A DNA stretch of 64,000 bases from CAVUMR01 sp963742715 (GCA_963742715.1 CAVUMR010000001.1:682001-746000); one strand, 5' to 3'. Positions 42,045 through 51,024 are shown, numbered from the stretch's first letter. Translations and numbers: made by a program. The notes: generated by a model from the letters alone, not told the origin.

Positions 42045-42195
42045 CGCAGACCATCCGTTCGGCCGGGCTCGGCTGTCCAGAACACAATTCCCGATAAACC
42101 AGGTCGGGAATGTAGATTATTCCAGAGGACGGCGATGCGATGCTCAAAAGTGACCGTGGGTCAAATGAGACAGAAAGCGCTGAAGTCGCCGCCGG

Positions 42196-42270
42196 TCAGG
42201 CGGCGCAACACAAGCAGGTCGCCACGCGACAATGGTCAATCACACGGCGCTTGGTAAGCAGCGCACTCAT
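42196..42270 (-). CDS. Cys-rich leader peptide (candidate cysteine attenuator)
   Basis: A 24-residue ORF, MSALLTKRRVIDH followed by CRVATCLCCAA, carries four Cys near its end with the last two adjacent. It lies 150 bp upstream of the DUF4395-rhodanese-DUF1416 operon on the same strand. TAGCCT sits 7 nt before the ATG, so the peptide is likely translated from a leaderless mRNA. A GCCGCC...GGCGGC hairpin spans its stop codon. Actinobacterial sulfur genes are known to be preceded by such poly-Cys leaderless uORFs that attenuate expression when cysteine is plentiful. Confidence 0.72.
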   Translation of the reverse strand: MSALLTKRRVIDHCRVATCLCCAA

Positions 42271-42390
42271 GTTCCGGAGGCTAACACGATTGGACCCGGT
42301 CAATCACCGGTCGAGTGAGCGAGGACACCTACCCGGGATATGGCTGATTGCCCGATTCGGGCTCGGTATCCCGCGGTCACCGGGCAACCG

Positions 42391-42987
42391 TCAGGGCCGG
42401 CGATCCGAGGTGGCCTGCAGCAACTCCGTCACCACGGCCATCACCTGCGCCTTCACCGGCCGTCCGGACGCCCGCCGGACCACCCGGCCACCGTCGTCGA
42501 GGATCAGCACGGTCGGCGTACGGAAAACGCTCAGCGCGCGTACCGCGTCCAGGTGCGACTCGGCGTCCACCTCGACGTGGCGTACCCCCTCCACGGTGCG
42601 GGCGACGTCCCCGAGGATCTGCCGGGTCGCCCGGCACGGCGCGCAGAACGCCGACGAGAACTGCAGCAGGGTCACCGGTTCCCCCGCCTCCACCCCGAGG
42701 GAAGCGAGCAGTGCCTGGTCGACGGGCGCGCCGTCGACTGCGCCCCCGGTTTCCTGCCCGTCATCGGATCCGGTGGCGCTCTGATCCGGTGGTACCGCGC
42801 CCTTGACCACCCGCATCCGCCCGTTCCACCAGCGCCACACGAAGCCGATCGCGGTCGCGACCGCGAGCACGCCCACCACGATCAGCAGCCCGACCGGCCA
42901 ACTCGGTCCACCGGATCCTGCCGCCAGCACTCCTCCGGCGGCCAGGTGCGACCCAGCCGGCACGGTGAGGGTGCTGTCGCTGGTCAC
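42391..42987 (-). CDS. Membrane-anchored thioredoxin-family protein (ThiX-like)
   Basis: 198 aa. One membrane helix (WPVGLLIVVGVLAVATAIGFV, about 30-50) precedes a thioredoxin domain with active site SSAFCAPCRATR and the cis-Pro loop FRTPTVLIL. It corresponds to Rv0816c (thiX). The location relative to the membrane cannot be fixed from sequence. It overlaps the preceding DUF2993 gene by 4 bp. It lies between that gene and the Cys-leader, so the sulfur operon is transcribed separately. Confidence 0.88.
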   Translation of the reverse strand: MTSDSTLTVPAGSHLAAGGVLAAGSGGPSWPVGLLIVVGVLAVATAIGFVWRWWNGRMRVVKGAVPPDQSATGSDDGQETGGAVDGAPVDQALLASLGVEAGEPVTLLQFSSAFCAPCRATRQILGDVARTVEGVRHVEVDAESHLDAVRALSVFRTPTVLILDDGGRVVRRASGRPVKAQVMAVVTELLQATSDRRP

Positions 42988-43721
42988 CCGGCCAACAGTA
43001 CGTCTTGCGCCACCGCGGACACGTTGAGTCCATCCGCGCCGACGGTCACGCCCCGCAGCGTCAGGTCATAGGGCAGCCTCGGCAACGCCACGTCCCGGGA
43101 CAGCTGGCTGGCCAGCGAGTCGAGGACGAAGTCGCTGCCCGGGGGCAGGGTGGTGTTCTCCGGCCGGACGTCGGTCACCTTCACCCGCACCTTGCCGTTG
43201 GCGATCGACACGCCGGCCGTGGCCAGCGCGGTGAACTTGAAGCCGGCCACGTTCACCGGCGCCCGGAGCAGCAGCTTGCCGTCCTTGCCGGACACCTCGA
43301 GGTCCGGCAGTCCGAACGTGCTGCCGAGCGAGGAGTAGGCGACGGTCGCGGTACCGGTCATCGTGGTCGCGCGTACCTCACCCGAGCCGTTCATGACGTC
43401 GCTCGCCTTGGCCTTCACGTCCGTCGCCCGCACATCCAGCTTCGGTACCGCGATGCCCTGGGCGCGCAGGTCACGCATGTGTACGTCGATCCGGTCGAAG
43501 TTTCCGCTGGCCACCTGGGTGAGGAACGGGAAACCGGTGATGTCCACGGTCGGGTCGGTACCGGTGTTCACGCCCTCGCTGCGGGCCTGGTCAGCCACCC
43601 GCTTGGCCACCTCCCGCTCGGCCATCGAGGCGGCCACCCGGTCGGCCACCACCAGGACAGCCACCAGCAGGAACAGCAGGACAAGAAGGACAACCCCAGT
43701 CCTACGGCCGCGTCGCGCCAC
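42984..43721 (-). CDS. DUF2993 protein (LmeA-like)
   Basis: 245 aa. An N-terminal signal anchor (GVVLLVLLFLLVAVLVVAD) is followed by the DUF2993 domain (DITGFPFLTQVASGNFDRID, then LRGVTVGADGLNVSA at the end). The mycobacterial orthologue at this locus, Rv0817c/LmeA, is needed for lipomannan mannan elongation, so a role in cell-envelope glycolipids is likely. The GTG at 43721 has AGGAG upstream. Operon with the thioredoxin gene. Confidence 0.85.
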   Translation of the reverse strand: MARRGRRTGVVLLVLLFLLVAVLVVADRVAASMAEREVAKRVADQARSEGVNTGTDPTVDITGFPFLTQVASGNFDRIDVHMRDLRAQGIAVPKLDVRATDVKAKASDVMNGSGEVRATTMTGTATVAYSSLGSTFGLPDLEVSGKDGKLLLRAPVNVAGFKFTALATAGVSIANGKVRVKVTDVRPENTTLPPGSDFVLDSLASQLSRDVALPRLPYDLTLRGVTVGADGLNVSAVAQDVLLAG

Positions 43722-43887
43722 CGGATCTCCTCACGCTCGTCTGGCTTACCCGCTCGCCCGGATCGTGCTGGATCTGTATACCGGGTCCTCGGCTGCCCGT
43801 ACGCCCCGGTAGTTCATGCCCGGGAACGTCCGTCCCGGAAACCTGAGCCGACGCCCACCGGCCGGGCCCGCCTGCCGCCCGGCTTCG

Positions 43888-45237
43888 CTACAGGCCGGGG
43901 ACCAGCACCAGCACGCTCAACACGTACGTGGCCGGTGCCGCGACCGCGAGACCGACCAGCGGCGCGAGCAGGTGCCCGAACAGTTGGCCGGCCGGTGGCT
44001 CGCCCGCCATCCGCCGGCCCGCGTCGGCGAAGCCGACGCCGAGGTCGGCCAGTACCGCTCCGAGCCCGGCGACCAGCCCGGCACCGGCGGTCGCGGCCGG
44101 CGACAGCCCGACCAGCAGCGCACCCGCGCCGCCGGCGACCGCGGTACCGACCATGCCGCCCACGATCACCCCGATCGCGCCGCGGGCAACCTGCGGCGTC
44201 ACCCGGGGGTACGGGAAGAACACGTCGCCGAGCCTGGCCACCACCAGCCCCACTCCGGCCGCCGCCACACAGGCGTCGATCGCCTGGGTACCGCCGGCCA
44301 GCCGGGTCAGCACCACCAGTGAACCGAGGGCCACCACCGCGATGACCACCACCAGCGTGGAGCCGAACGATTCGGTCACCCGGGACCGGCCGGCTCCGCG
44401 TACCAACTGGCCGGCCACGCCAGCCACCAGACCCCCCGCGACCACCAGCGCGAACGGCGCGAGGGACGCCTCCGGCGCGAGTACCGCGGCGGCATCCGCG
44501 GCCGCAGCGGCGGCGATACCTACGGCAGCCACCACGTACGGGCCGGGTGGCCGCGAGGACAGGGTCCAGGCCAGTACGAACAGCGCCTGTACCCCGAACG
44601 TGACCACCGCGTAGGCCGGCCGCTCGAGCTGGGCGCCGAGAATCAGGGCCGCGCTCAGCAGGCCGGCGAGTGCCGCCAGACCGCCCGACACCAGGCGCCG
44701 CGCCGGCGGTACCAGCCCGTCGGCGGTTCCGTTGGCATCGACCCGCGCCTGGCTGCCGGTCTGCTCGTCCGGGTCGTCGAGGTGACCGTCGGGGCGGTCC
44801 GGTCCCGCCGGTCCACGGCGCGGCGGCCGGTCACCGAACGGTCCACCACTGACCGGCGCCCCGCTCACCGGACCGGCCGGTCCACCGCTCACCGGCCGCG
44901 GTTCCGGCTCGCGCCGCGGGTCGCCGTACCGGTCGTCGTACCGGTCGTCGTCCGGCGCGTACCGCCGGGGATCGCGCCCCGGCCGGCCGTACTCCTGCCC
45001 GGGTGGCGGGCCGTACCCCGGTTCGGCCGGTCGGCCGTACTCCCGGCCGGGCGGCGGGCGGTAGCCCGGCTCTGCCGGCGGGCGGCCGTACCCGGGCTCG
45101 ACCGGCTGGCCGTAGCCATGCCCGTACCCCGGCTCCGGCGCGCCGGAGCGCTGGCCGGGCGACCGGTATCCGCCGGGGGGATCGCCGCGCGGCGGCTCGT
45201 AACCCCGACCAGCACCTTCTCGTGGCGACCCGGACAC
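43888..45237 (-). CDS. Polytopic membrane protein with disordered Pro/Gly/Tyr/Arg-rich N-terminus
   Basis: 449 aa. Residues 1 to about 165 are low complexity with repeated EPGYG(R/P)PP-type units and many Arg/Asp. The rest has about eight or nine hydrophobic helices, Ala/Val/Gly-rich, with short loops. No family is recognised. The disordered cytoplasmic part could mediate phase separation or partner binding, but nothing shows it directly. CACGAT lies 6 nt before the GTG. The gene is divergent from glnR. Confidence 0.7.
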   Translation of the reverse strand: MSGSPREGAGRGYEPPRGDPPGGYRSPGQRSGAPEPGYGHGYGQPVEPGYGRPPAEPGYRPPPGREYGRPAEPGYGPPPGQEYGRPGRDPRRYAPDDDRYDDRYGDPRREPEPRPVSGGPAGPVSGAPVSGGPFGDRPPRRGPAGPDRPDGHLDDPDEQTGSQARVDANGTADGLVPPARRLVSGGLAALAGLLSAALILGAQLERPAYAVVTFGVQALFVLAWTLSSRPPGPYVVAAVGIAAAAAADAAAVLAPEASLAPFALVVAGGLVAGVAGQLVRGAGRSRVTESFGSTLVVVIAVVALGSLVVLTRLAGGTQAIDACVAAAGVGLVVARLGDVFFPYPRVTPQVARGAIGVIVGGMVGTAVAGGAGALLVGLSPAATAGAGLVAGLGAVLADLGVGFADAGRRMAGEPPAGQLFGHLLAPLVGLAVAAPATYVLSVLVLVPGL

Positions 45238-45448
45238 GGTGCGATCGTGCCAGAGCAGGACCGGCGACCGCGAATCCTCACCCCGCGGCGTGGCTGGCCC
45301 GGGCGGTGTGGCGCGAACTCAGCCCGGGAGCCGGGCCGGCTGGTCAGCTATTCTCGGCGGCAGAGACCCCGCCCGTCACCGCAGCCGGGTGCGCCGCCCT
45401 GACCAGCGGCCACACCCCGACCGATCGCGGACGGAGGGAGACGAACCG

Positions 45449-46189
45449 GTGGAGATTCTCGTACTGACCGCCGATCCGCCGCCTGCCTCGGCCACCGCGG
45501 TGCTTCCCGCGCTCGACCTGCTGCCGCACTCGGTACGACTCGCGGCCCGGGACGTGCGGGCACTGCTGGGCGGCCCCAGTCCCGACCTCGTCCTGGTTGA
45601 CGCCCGGACCGAACTCGCCGATGCCCGCGGTACCTGCCGGGTCCTGCACAGCACCGGCATCGGCGTACCGCTGCTGGTGGTGGTCGAGGCGGCCGGACTG
45701 ATCGCGGTATCCGCCGACTGGGGCATCGACGACGTGGTGCTCGTCACCGCCGAGCCGGCCGAGGTGGAGGCCCGACTGCGGCTCGCCACCGGGCGGATGC
45801 AGGTCGCGGCCACCGGCTCCAACGAGCTGATCCGCGCCGGCGAGCTGTCGATCGACCAGACCACGTACTCGGCCCGGCTCAAGGGCCGGCCGCTGGACCT
45901 CACGTACAAGGAATTCGAGCTGTTGAAGTTCCTCGCCCAGCACGCCGGCCGGGTCTTCACCCGGGACCAGCTGCTCCGCGAGGTGTGGGGGTACGACTAC
46001 TTCGGCGGCACCCGCACGGTGGACGTACACGTCCGGCGCCTGCGCGCCAAGCTCGGCAGCGAGTACGAGTCGATGATCGGCACCGTCCGGCAGGTCGGGT
46101 ACAAGTTCGTACTGCCGCCAAGCCGCGACTCCGGCCGCGCCGCGCTGTCCCCGCCGGTCGGCCCGGTCCGGAACTTCACCCGGAACTGA
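45449..46189 (+). CDS. glnR: Orphan OmpR-type regulator GlnR (nitrogen)
   Basis: 246 aa. The receiver-like domain keeps one Asp (VLVDAR, D51) but lacks a full acidic pocket, as in GlnR, which works without a cognate kinase. The winged helix reads LTYKEFELLKFLAQHAGRV, then VDVHVRRLRAKLG and GTVRQVGYKFV. GlnR is the global nitrogen regulator of actinomycetes. It is followed by mshD, the same order as Rv0818-Rv0819. The GTG at 45449 follows GGAGGGAG; the longer frame is not supported. Confidence 0.9.
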   Translation: MEILVLTADPPPASATAVLPALDLLPHSVRLAARDVRALLGGPSPDLVLVDARTELADARGTCRVLHSTGIGVPLLVVVEAAGLIAVSADWGIDDVVLVTAEPAEVEARLRLATGRMQVAATGSNELIRAGELSIDQTTYSARLKGRPLDLTYKEFELLKFLAQHAGRVFTRDQLLREVWGYDYFGGTRTVDVHVRRLRAKLGSEYESMIGTVRQVGYKFVLPPSRDSGRAALSPPVGPVRNFTRN

Positions 46190-46211
46190 TCTCGCCGCTA
46201 CCGTGACTGGG

Positions 46212-47348
46212 GTGGAGGACGACAGCGTTGAGGTGCACCGGGCCGCCCGCCTGAACCGAGCCGAGGTCGATGACGTACTCGCGCTCATGCGGGCGGCCGG
46301 CGACGCGGACGGCGTGTACCCGTTGTCCGAGCACGTACTGCTCCACGTCAAGCACGGCGGCGACGATCCGGCCGTACACCTGCTGGTCCGGGTCGACGAC
46401 CGGCTCGTCGGGTACGCCCACGTCGACCCGAGCGACCGGGTCGAGGGCGCGGCCGCGGAGCTGGCCGTACACCCGCTGCACCGCCGGCACGGCGTCGGCC
46501 GGGCGCTGGTCCGGGAGGCGATCAACGCGGTACGCGAGTACGACCCGACCGGCCGGCTCCGGCTCTGGGCGCACGGCGACCACCCGTCCGCGACCGCCCT
46601 GGCCATGACCATGGGGTTCGAGCGCTGGCGGGTGCTGTGGCAGATGCGGCGGCCACTGACCTCCGGGACCGACAGGGCCACCGGGACCGACGGGGCCACC
46701 GGGACCGACGGGGCCACCGGGACCGACGGGGCCTCCGGAACCGACGGGGCCTCCGGAACCGACGGGATCGCGCCGCCGCGACTGCCGGACGGGATCGCGC
46801 TCCGGCCATTCGTGCCCGGACAGGACGAAGACGCCGTGGTGGCGCTGAACAACGCGGCGTTCGCCGACCATCCGGACCAGGGTGGCTGGACCGTGCCGGA
46901 TCTCGCCATCCGCGAGCGCGAGCCGTGGTTCGACCCGGCCGGGTTCCTGCTCGCCGAACGGACCGCCGACCACACCCTGGTCGGCTTCCACTGGACGAAG
47001 GTGCACGGCACGGCTCCTGCCAGCGCGGCCGGGGAGGCGGCCAGCGACGCGGCCGACAGCGCGGCGGGCGACGCCGACGGCGCGGCCGGTTCCGGCGCCG
47101 GCGCCCACCCCCACGAGCCGATCGGTGAGGTGTACGTGCTCGGCGTACACCCGTCCACGCACGGCACCGGACTGGGCAAGGCACTCACCCTCGCCGGCCT
47201 GCGCCACCTGCGCGAACGCGGTCTCGACCAGGCGATGCTGTACGTGGACGAATCCAACGTCGCGGCGGTCCGGCTGTACACCAAACTGGGTTTTGTGCGC
47301 TGGACCACGGACGTCGCGTTCCGCCGCGGCGCCGACGCGCCACGCTGA
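46212..47348 (+). CDS. mshD: Mycothiol acetyltransferase MshD
   Basis: 378 aa with two GNAT domains. Domain 1 has AAELAVHPLHRRHGVGRALV (acetyl-CoA loop) and domain 2 has VYVLGVHPSTHGTGLGKAL and YVDESNVAAVRLYTKLGF. It acetylates Cys-GlcN-Ins to give mycothiol. It is longer than mycobacterial MshD (315 aa) because of two inserts: a TGTDGA-type repeat linker (about 152-185) between the domains and an Ala/Asp/Gly-rich insert (about 267-298) in domain 2. The GTG at 46212 is preferred since TACCGT lies 7 nt upstream. Confidence 0.9.
   Translation: MEDDSVEVHRAARLNRAEVDDVLALMRAAGDADGVYPLSEHVLLHVKHGGDDPAVHLLVRVDDRLVGYAHVDPSDRVEGAAAELAVHPLHRRHGVGRALVREAINAVREYDPTGRLRLWAHGDHPSATALAMTMGFERWRVLWQMRRPLTSGTDRATGTDGATGTDGATGTDGASGTDGASGTDGIAPPRLPDGIALRPFVPGQDEDAVVALNNAAFADHPDQGGWTVPDLAIREREPWFDPAGFLLAERTADHTLVGFHWTKVHGTAPASAAGEAASDAADSAAGDADGAAGSGAGAHPHEPIGEVYVLGVHPSTHGTGLGKALTLAGLRHLRERGLDQAMLYVDESNVAAVRLYTKLGFVRWTTDVAFRRGADAPR
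46665..46766. repeat. 18-bp in-frame repeats in mshD
   Basis: Nearly six copies of an 18-bp unit (GGGACCGACGGGGCCACC and close variants) encode GTDGA(T/S) hexapeptides in the linker between the two GNAT domains of MshD. The unit boundaries are at 46665, 46683, 46701, 46719, 46737 and 46755. Confidence 0.85.
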
Positions 47349-47463
47349 TCGGGACCCCCGCGCGCCGACCGGCGCCTGGTCAGCCAGCGGACACCGGCAC
47401 ACGGGCCGGTTCACGCGCCGGCAATCTGCGCTCCGACTGAGTGTCATCCGACCTGGGGTACCT

Positions 47464-47485
47464 GTTCACCCCGCGTTAACTCGGC
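47464..47485 (+). promoter_or_regulatory. PHO box of the pst operon
   Basis: Two 11-bp direct-repeat units: GTTCACCCCGC (47464) and GTTAACTCGGC (47475). A TAGCGT hexamer at 47513-47518 is a plausible -10 box, with the PHO box about 30-50 bp upstream of it, the position expected for activation by PhoP/RegX3. The match to the known 11-bp repeat format is strong; binding is inferred. Confidence 0.78.
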
Positions 47486-47588
47486 TCCGGCCAACGCGCA
47501 ACCTCCCGCTCTTAGCGTGCGAGTTGATCGGCCCACGCGCCGGTCCCCGATCACCTGGTCGGGTCCCCCACCGTGAAGGGAACCCCAC

Positions 47589-48683
47589 GTGAAGCTCCAG
47601 CGGCATGGCGCGCTTGCCGGCCTGGTCCTCGCCGCGACGCTCGCGGTCACCGCGTGCGGCTCGGACAACACGAGCTCCAGCTCTGGTGCCGCCGCACCGA
47701 AGAACGACTGCGCCAAGGGTTCGCTGACCGCCCAGGGCTCCACCGCGCAGAAGAACGCGATGGCAGAGTGGATCAAGGCGTACCAGCAGAAGTGCTCGGG
47801 CTCCACGATCAACTACCAGGGCACCGGCTCCGGTGCCGGTATCCAGGCGTTCATCAGCGGTACCGCCGACTTCGCCGGCTCCGACTCCGCGCTCAAGCCC
47901 GAGGAGCAGCCGCGGGCCGACGCCCGGTGCAAGACCGGCAAGGCGATCAACGTACCGATGGTCACCGGCCCGATCGCGGTCGTGTTCAACGTGCAGGGTG
48001 TGGACAGCCTGCAGCTGAAGCCCGCCACGGTCGGCCGGATCTTCGCCGGCAAGATCAAGAAGTGGAACGACGCGGCGATCAAGGCCGACAACCCGGACGC
48101 CACCCTGCCGGCCACCACCATCCAGCCGGTACACCGGTCCGACTCCTCCGGTACGACCGACAACTTCACCAAGTACCTGGCGGCCACCGCGTCCAGCGAC
48201 TGGACGTTCGGTAACGCGAAGGAGTGGAAGGCCCCGGGCGGCGTGGCCGGCAAGGGTTCGGACGGGGTGTCGAGCACCGTCCAGAAGACCGACGGAGCGA
48301 TCGCGTACGTCGAGTGGTCGTTCGCCGAGGTCGGCGGCCTGAAGATGGCCAAGCTCCAGAACGGCGCGGGCGAGTACACCGAGCTGACCGCGGACGCGGC
48401 CGGCAAGGCGGTCGCCGCGGCGACGATCGAAGGTACCGGCAACGACCTCAAGCTGAAGATCGACTACACCACCACGGAAGCCGGCGCGTACCCGCTGGTC
48501 CTGGTGACCTACGAGGTCGTCTGCGAGAAGGGCACCCCGGCCGAGAAGCTCGGCCTGCTCACCTCGTTCCTCACCTACACCGCCAGTACCGAAGGCCAGT
48601 CGAAGCTGACCGAGCTGGGCTACGCGCCGCTGCCCGACCAGGTCCGCGGCAAGGTCGAGACCGCGGTCAAGGCGCTCGGCTGA
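47589..48683 (+). CDS. pstS: Phosphate-binding lipoprotein PstS
   Basis: 364 aa. A lipoprotein signal with lipobox VTAC (Cys23) is followed by a Ser-rich linker. Phosphate-site segments are LTAQGSTAQKNAM, GTGSGAGIQAFISG, DFAGSDSAL and VHRSDSSGTTDNF. It captures phosphate outside the membrane for the PstCAB transporter. The GTG at 47589 follows GAAGGGA. First gene of pstSCAB. Confidence 0.95.
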   Translation: MKLQRHGALAGLVLAATLAVTACGSDNTSSSSGAAAPKNDCAKGSLTAQGSTAQKNAMAEWIKAYQQKCSGSTINYQGTGSGAGIQAFISGTADFAGSDSALKPEEQPRADARCKTGKAINVPMVTGPIAVVFNVQGVDSLQLKPATVGRIFAGKIKKWNDAAIKADNPDATLPATTIQPVHRSDSSGTTDNFTKYLAATASSDWTFGNAKEWKAPGGVAGKGSDGVSSTVQKTDGAIAYVEWSFAEVGGLKMAKLQNGAGEYTELTADAAGKAVAAATIEGTGNDLKLKIDYTTTEAGAYPLVLVTYEVVCEKGTPAEKLGLLTSFLTYTASTEGQSKLTELGYAPLPDQVRGKVETAVKALG

Positions 48684-48692
48684 GCCACGTCG

Positions 48693-49838
48693 ATGACTGA
48701 CTCCCCCACCGGCTCCGCCGACGACCCCGCCGGTACCGGCCCGCGCAGTCCGATCCGGACGCTCGCCGGCATCGGCGGGGCGCGGCGCGGCACGGCCACG
48801 GTCGGCACCGGATCGCCGCCGTCGCCGCGGGCCGGCGGCGATCCACCGGACCGCACGGCACCGGCCGGCCCGAACGGGTCGGCGTTCGGCGGCGGCGGTG
48901 CGATTCCCCGGCGCCGGCGGTTCGGCGCGGAAGCCGCGTTCCGCTGGGTCACCACCGCCTCCGGCGCGATGGTCCTGGTCATCATCCTGGCGATCGGGAC
49001 CTTCCTGGTGACCAAGGCGATCCCCGCGCTGAGCCGCAACACCGAGAACTTCTTCACGTACACCCGGTGGTTCCCGAACGACGCGGACCCGAAGTTCGGC
49101 ATCGCCGCGCTCGCCTACGGGACCGTGTTGACCTCGGCGCTCGCGCTGGTGCTCGCGGTACCGGTGGCCATCGGCATCGCGCTGTTCCTCTCGCACTACG
49201 CGCCGCGCCGACTCGCCACCGGGCTCGGTTTCGTGATCGACCTGCTGGCCGCGGTACCGAGCGTGATCTTCGGGTTGTGGGGCCGGGACACGTTCATCGG
49301 ACCCATGACCGACCTGTCGGTGTGGCTGAACGCGCACGCCGGCTGGATCCCGATCTTCGGCGGCGACGGGCCGTTCGGTCGGTCGGTACTGCTCGGCTCG
49401 GTGGTACTGGCGATCATGGTCCTGCCGATCGTCACCGCGCTGTGCCGGGACGTGTTCGTGCAGACGCCGACCGCGAACGAGGAAGCCGCACTCGCGCTCG
49501 GCGCCACCCGCTGGGAGATGATCCGCACCGCGGTACTCCCGTACGGCCGGGCCGGCATCGTCGCCTCGGTCATGCTCGGTCTCGGCCGGGCGCTCGGCGA
49601 GACGATCGCGCTGGCCCTGACGCTGGGCGCCACGTTCGGCGTGTCCGTCCACGTCCTCGAATCCGGCGGCAACTCGATCGCCGCCAACATCGCGAACGCG
49701 TTCGGCGAGGCCAACGACACCGGTCGCGGCGCCCTCATCGCCTCCGGCCTGGTGCTGTTCGCGATCACCCTGATCGTCAACATGTCGGCGCGGGCGATCG
49801 TGTACCGGCATCGCCAGTTCCTCGGGGCGGCAGCATGA
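48693..49838 (+). CDS. pstC: Phosphate ABC transporter permease PstC
   Basis: 381 aa. A Gly/Pro/Arg-rich cytoplasmic N-terminus of about 75 residues precedes six membrane helices. The permease EAA loop (NEEAALALGATRWEMIRTA) contacts PstB. It is 9 bp after pstS and overlaps pstA by 4 bp (ATGA). The long N-terminal extension is not part of the family core. Confidence 0.94.
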   Translation: MTDSPTGSADDPAGTGPRSPIRTLAGIGGARRGTATVGTGSPPSPRAGGDPPDRTAPAGPNGSAFGGGGAIPRRRRFGAEAAFRWVTTASGAMVLVIILAIGTFLVTKAIPALSRNTENFFTYTRWFPNDADPKFGIAALAYGTVLTSALALVLAVPVAIGIALFLSHYAPRRLATGLGFVIDLLAAVPSVIFGLWGRDTFIGPMTDLSVWLNAHAGWIPIFGGDGPFGRSVLLGSVVLAIMVLPIVTALCRDVFVQTPTANEEAALALGATRWEMIRTAVLPYGRAGIVASVMLGLGRALGETIALALTLGATFGVSVHVLESGGNSIAANIANAFGEANDTGRGALIASGLVLFAITLIVNMSARAIVYRHRQFLGAAA

Positions 49839-50899
49839 ACACCGAGGTGCGCCGGCCGGACTCGTTGCGCACCCGGCGGCTACACCGACTCGCGCCACTC
49901 GGCCTCGGGCTTCTCGCGGCGGGTGTCGCGGCCGGGCTCATCGCCGGTACCGGCGCCGGTGGCTGGGTGCTCAGCGGTGTCGTGGCAGCCCTGCTGTACG
50001 TGCTGGCCCTGCTCGTGGTCTCGACGGTGGTGGAGGGCGGTCGGCGGGCTCGCGACCGGGTTGCCGGCACGCTGATCTACGGCTCGTTCATGCTCGCGCT
50101 GCTGCCGCTCGCGTCGGTCGCCTGGACGGTGGTGACGAAGGGCTCGGAGCGGCTGGACGGGACCTTCTTCGGCCACTCGATGAACAACATCAGCGCGCTC
50201 GACCCGGGCGGCGGCGCGTACCACGCGATCGTCGGCACGCTAGAGCAGGCCGGAATCGCCACCCTCATCACGGTGCCGCTCGGCATCGCCGGGGCGATCT
50301 ACATCGTCGAGTACGGCCGGGGCCGGCTGGCGCTCGCGATCCGGTTCTTCGTGGACGTGATGACCGGCATCCCGTCGATCGTGGCCGGCCTGTTCGTACT
50401 GGCCTTCTGGGTGCTGGTCGTGACGCCGCACTTCAACAACGGCCAGCCCGGGTACTCCGGCTTCGCGGCCGCGCTGGCGTTGGCGGTACTGATGCTGCCG
50501 ACCATCGTGCGGGCCACCGAGGAGATGCTCCGGCTGGTACCGAACGCGCTGCGGGAAGGCGCGTACGCGCTGGGCATCCCGCGCTGGAAGACGATCCTGC
50601 GGGTCGTACTCCCGACCGCCCTGCCCGGCATCGTCACCGGCGTCATGTTGGCGATCGCGCGGGCGGCCGGCGAGACCGCACCCGTGCTCCTGGTGGCCGG
50701 CGGCAACGACGCGATCAACTTCGGCCCGTTCGACGGCAACCAGTCGTCCCTGTCGTACTTCGTGTACGAGCAGGCGGGCCAGGCATCCAGGTTCGCGCCG
50801 GGTCGGGCGTGGACCGCCGCGTTCACGCTGATCACCCTCGTTCTGGTCCTCACGGTCGCGGCGAAGCTGCTGGCCCGACGCGGCACCGTCTCCCGGTAA
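49835..50899 (+). CDS. pstA: Phosphate ABC transporter permease PstA
   Basis: 354 aa with about eight hydrophobic segments; the first two (residues about 20-65) are additional to the core. The EAA loop reads LREGAYALGIPRWKTILRVV. Start ATG 49835 is coupled to the pstC stop. It pairs with PstC to form the channel. Confidence 0.94.
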   Translation: MNTEVRRPDSLRTRRLHRLAPLGLGLLAAGVAAGLIAGTGAGGWVLSGVVAALLYVLALLVVSTVVEGGRRARDRVAGTLIYGSFMLALLPLASVAWTVVTKGSERLDGTFFGHSMNNISALDPGGGAYHAIVGTLEQAGIATLITVPLGIAGAIYIVEYGRGRLALAIRFFVDVMTGIPSIVAGLFVLAFWVLVVTPHFNNGQPGYSGFAAALALAVLMLPTIVRATEEMLRLVPNALREGAYALGIPRWKTILRVVLPTALPGIVTGVMLAIARAAGETAPVLLVAGGNDAINFGPFDGNQSSLSYFVYEQAGQASRFAPGRAWTAAFTLITLVLVLTVAAKLLARRGTVSR

Positions 50900-50917
50900 T
50901 GCGACGGGCCCCGGCAA

Positions 50918-51024
50918 TGCGTCAGCTCCCGGTAGTGCGTCATCCCTCGGCAGTGCGTCATCCCTCGGCAGTGCGTCAGCTCCCGCCAGTGCGTCAGCTC
51001 CCGGCAGTGCGTCAGCTCCCGGCA
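50918..51024. repeat. Six 18-bp tandem repeats between pstA and pstB
   Basis: Units start at 50918, 50936, 50954, 50972, 50990 and 51008 with consensus TGCGTCAGCTCCCGGCAG (two copies read TGCGTCATCCCTCGGCAG). They fill the intergenic gap between the pstA stop (50899) and the pstB start. The array is in frame with pstB (period 18 nt, VRQLPA hexapeptides) and each unit contains a GTG, so an extended PstB start cannot be fully excluded. Confidence 0.85.
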
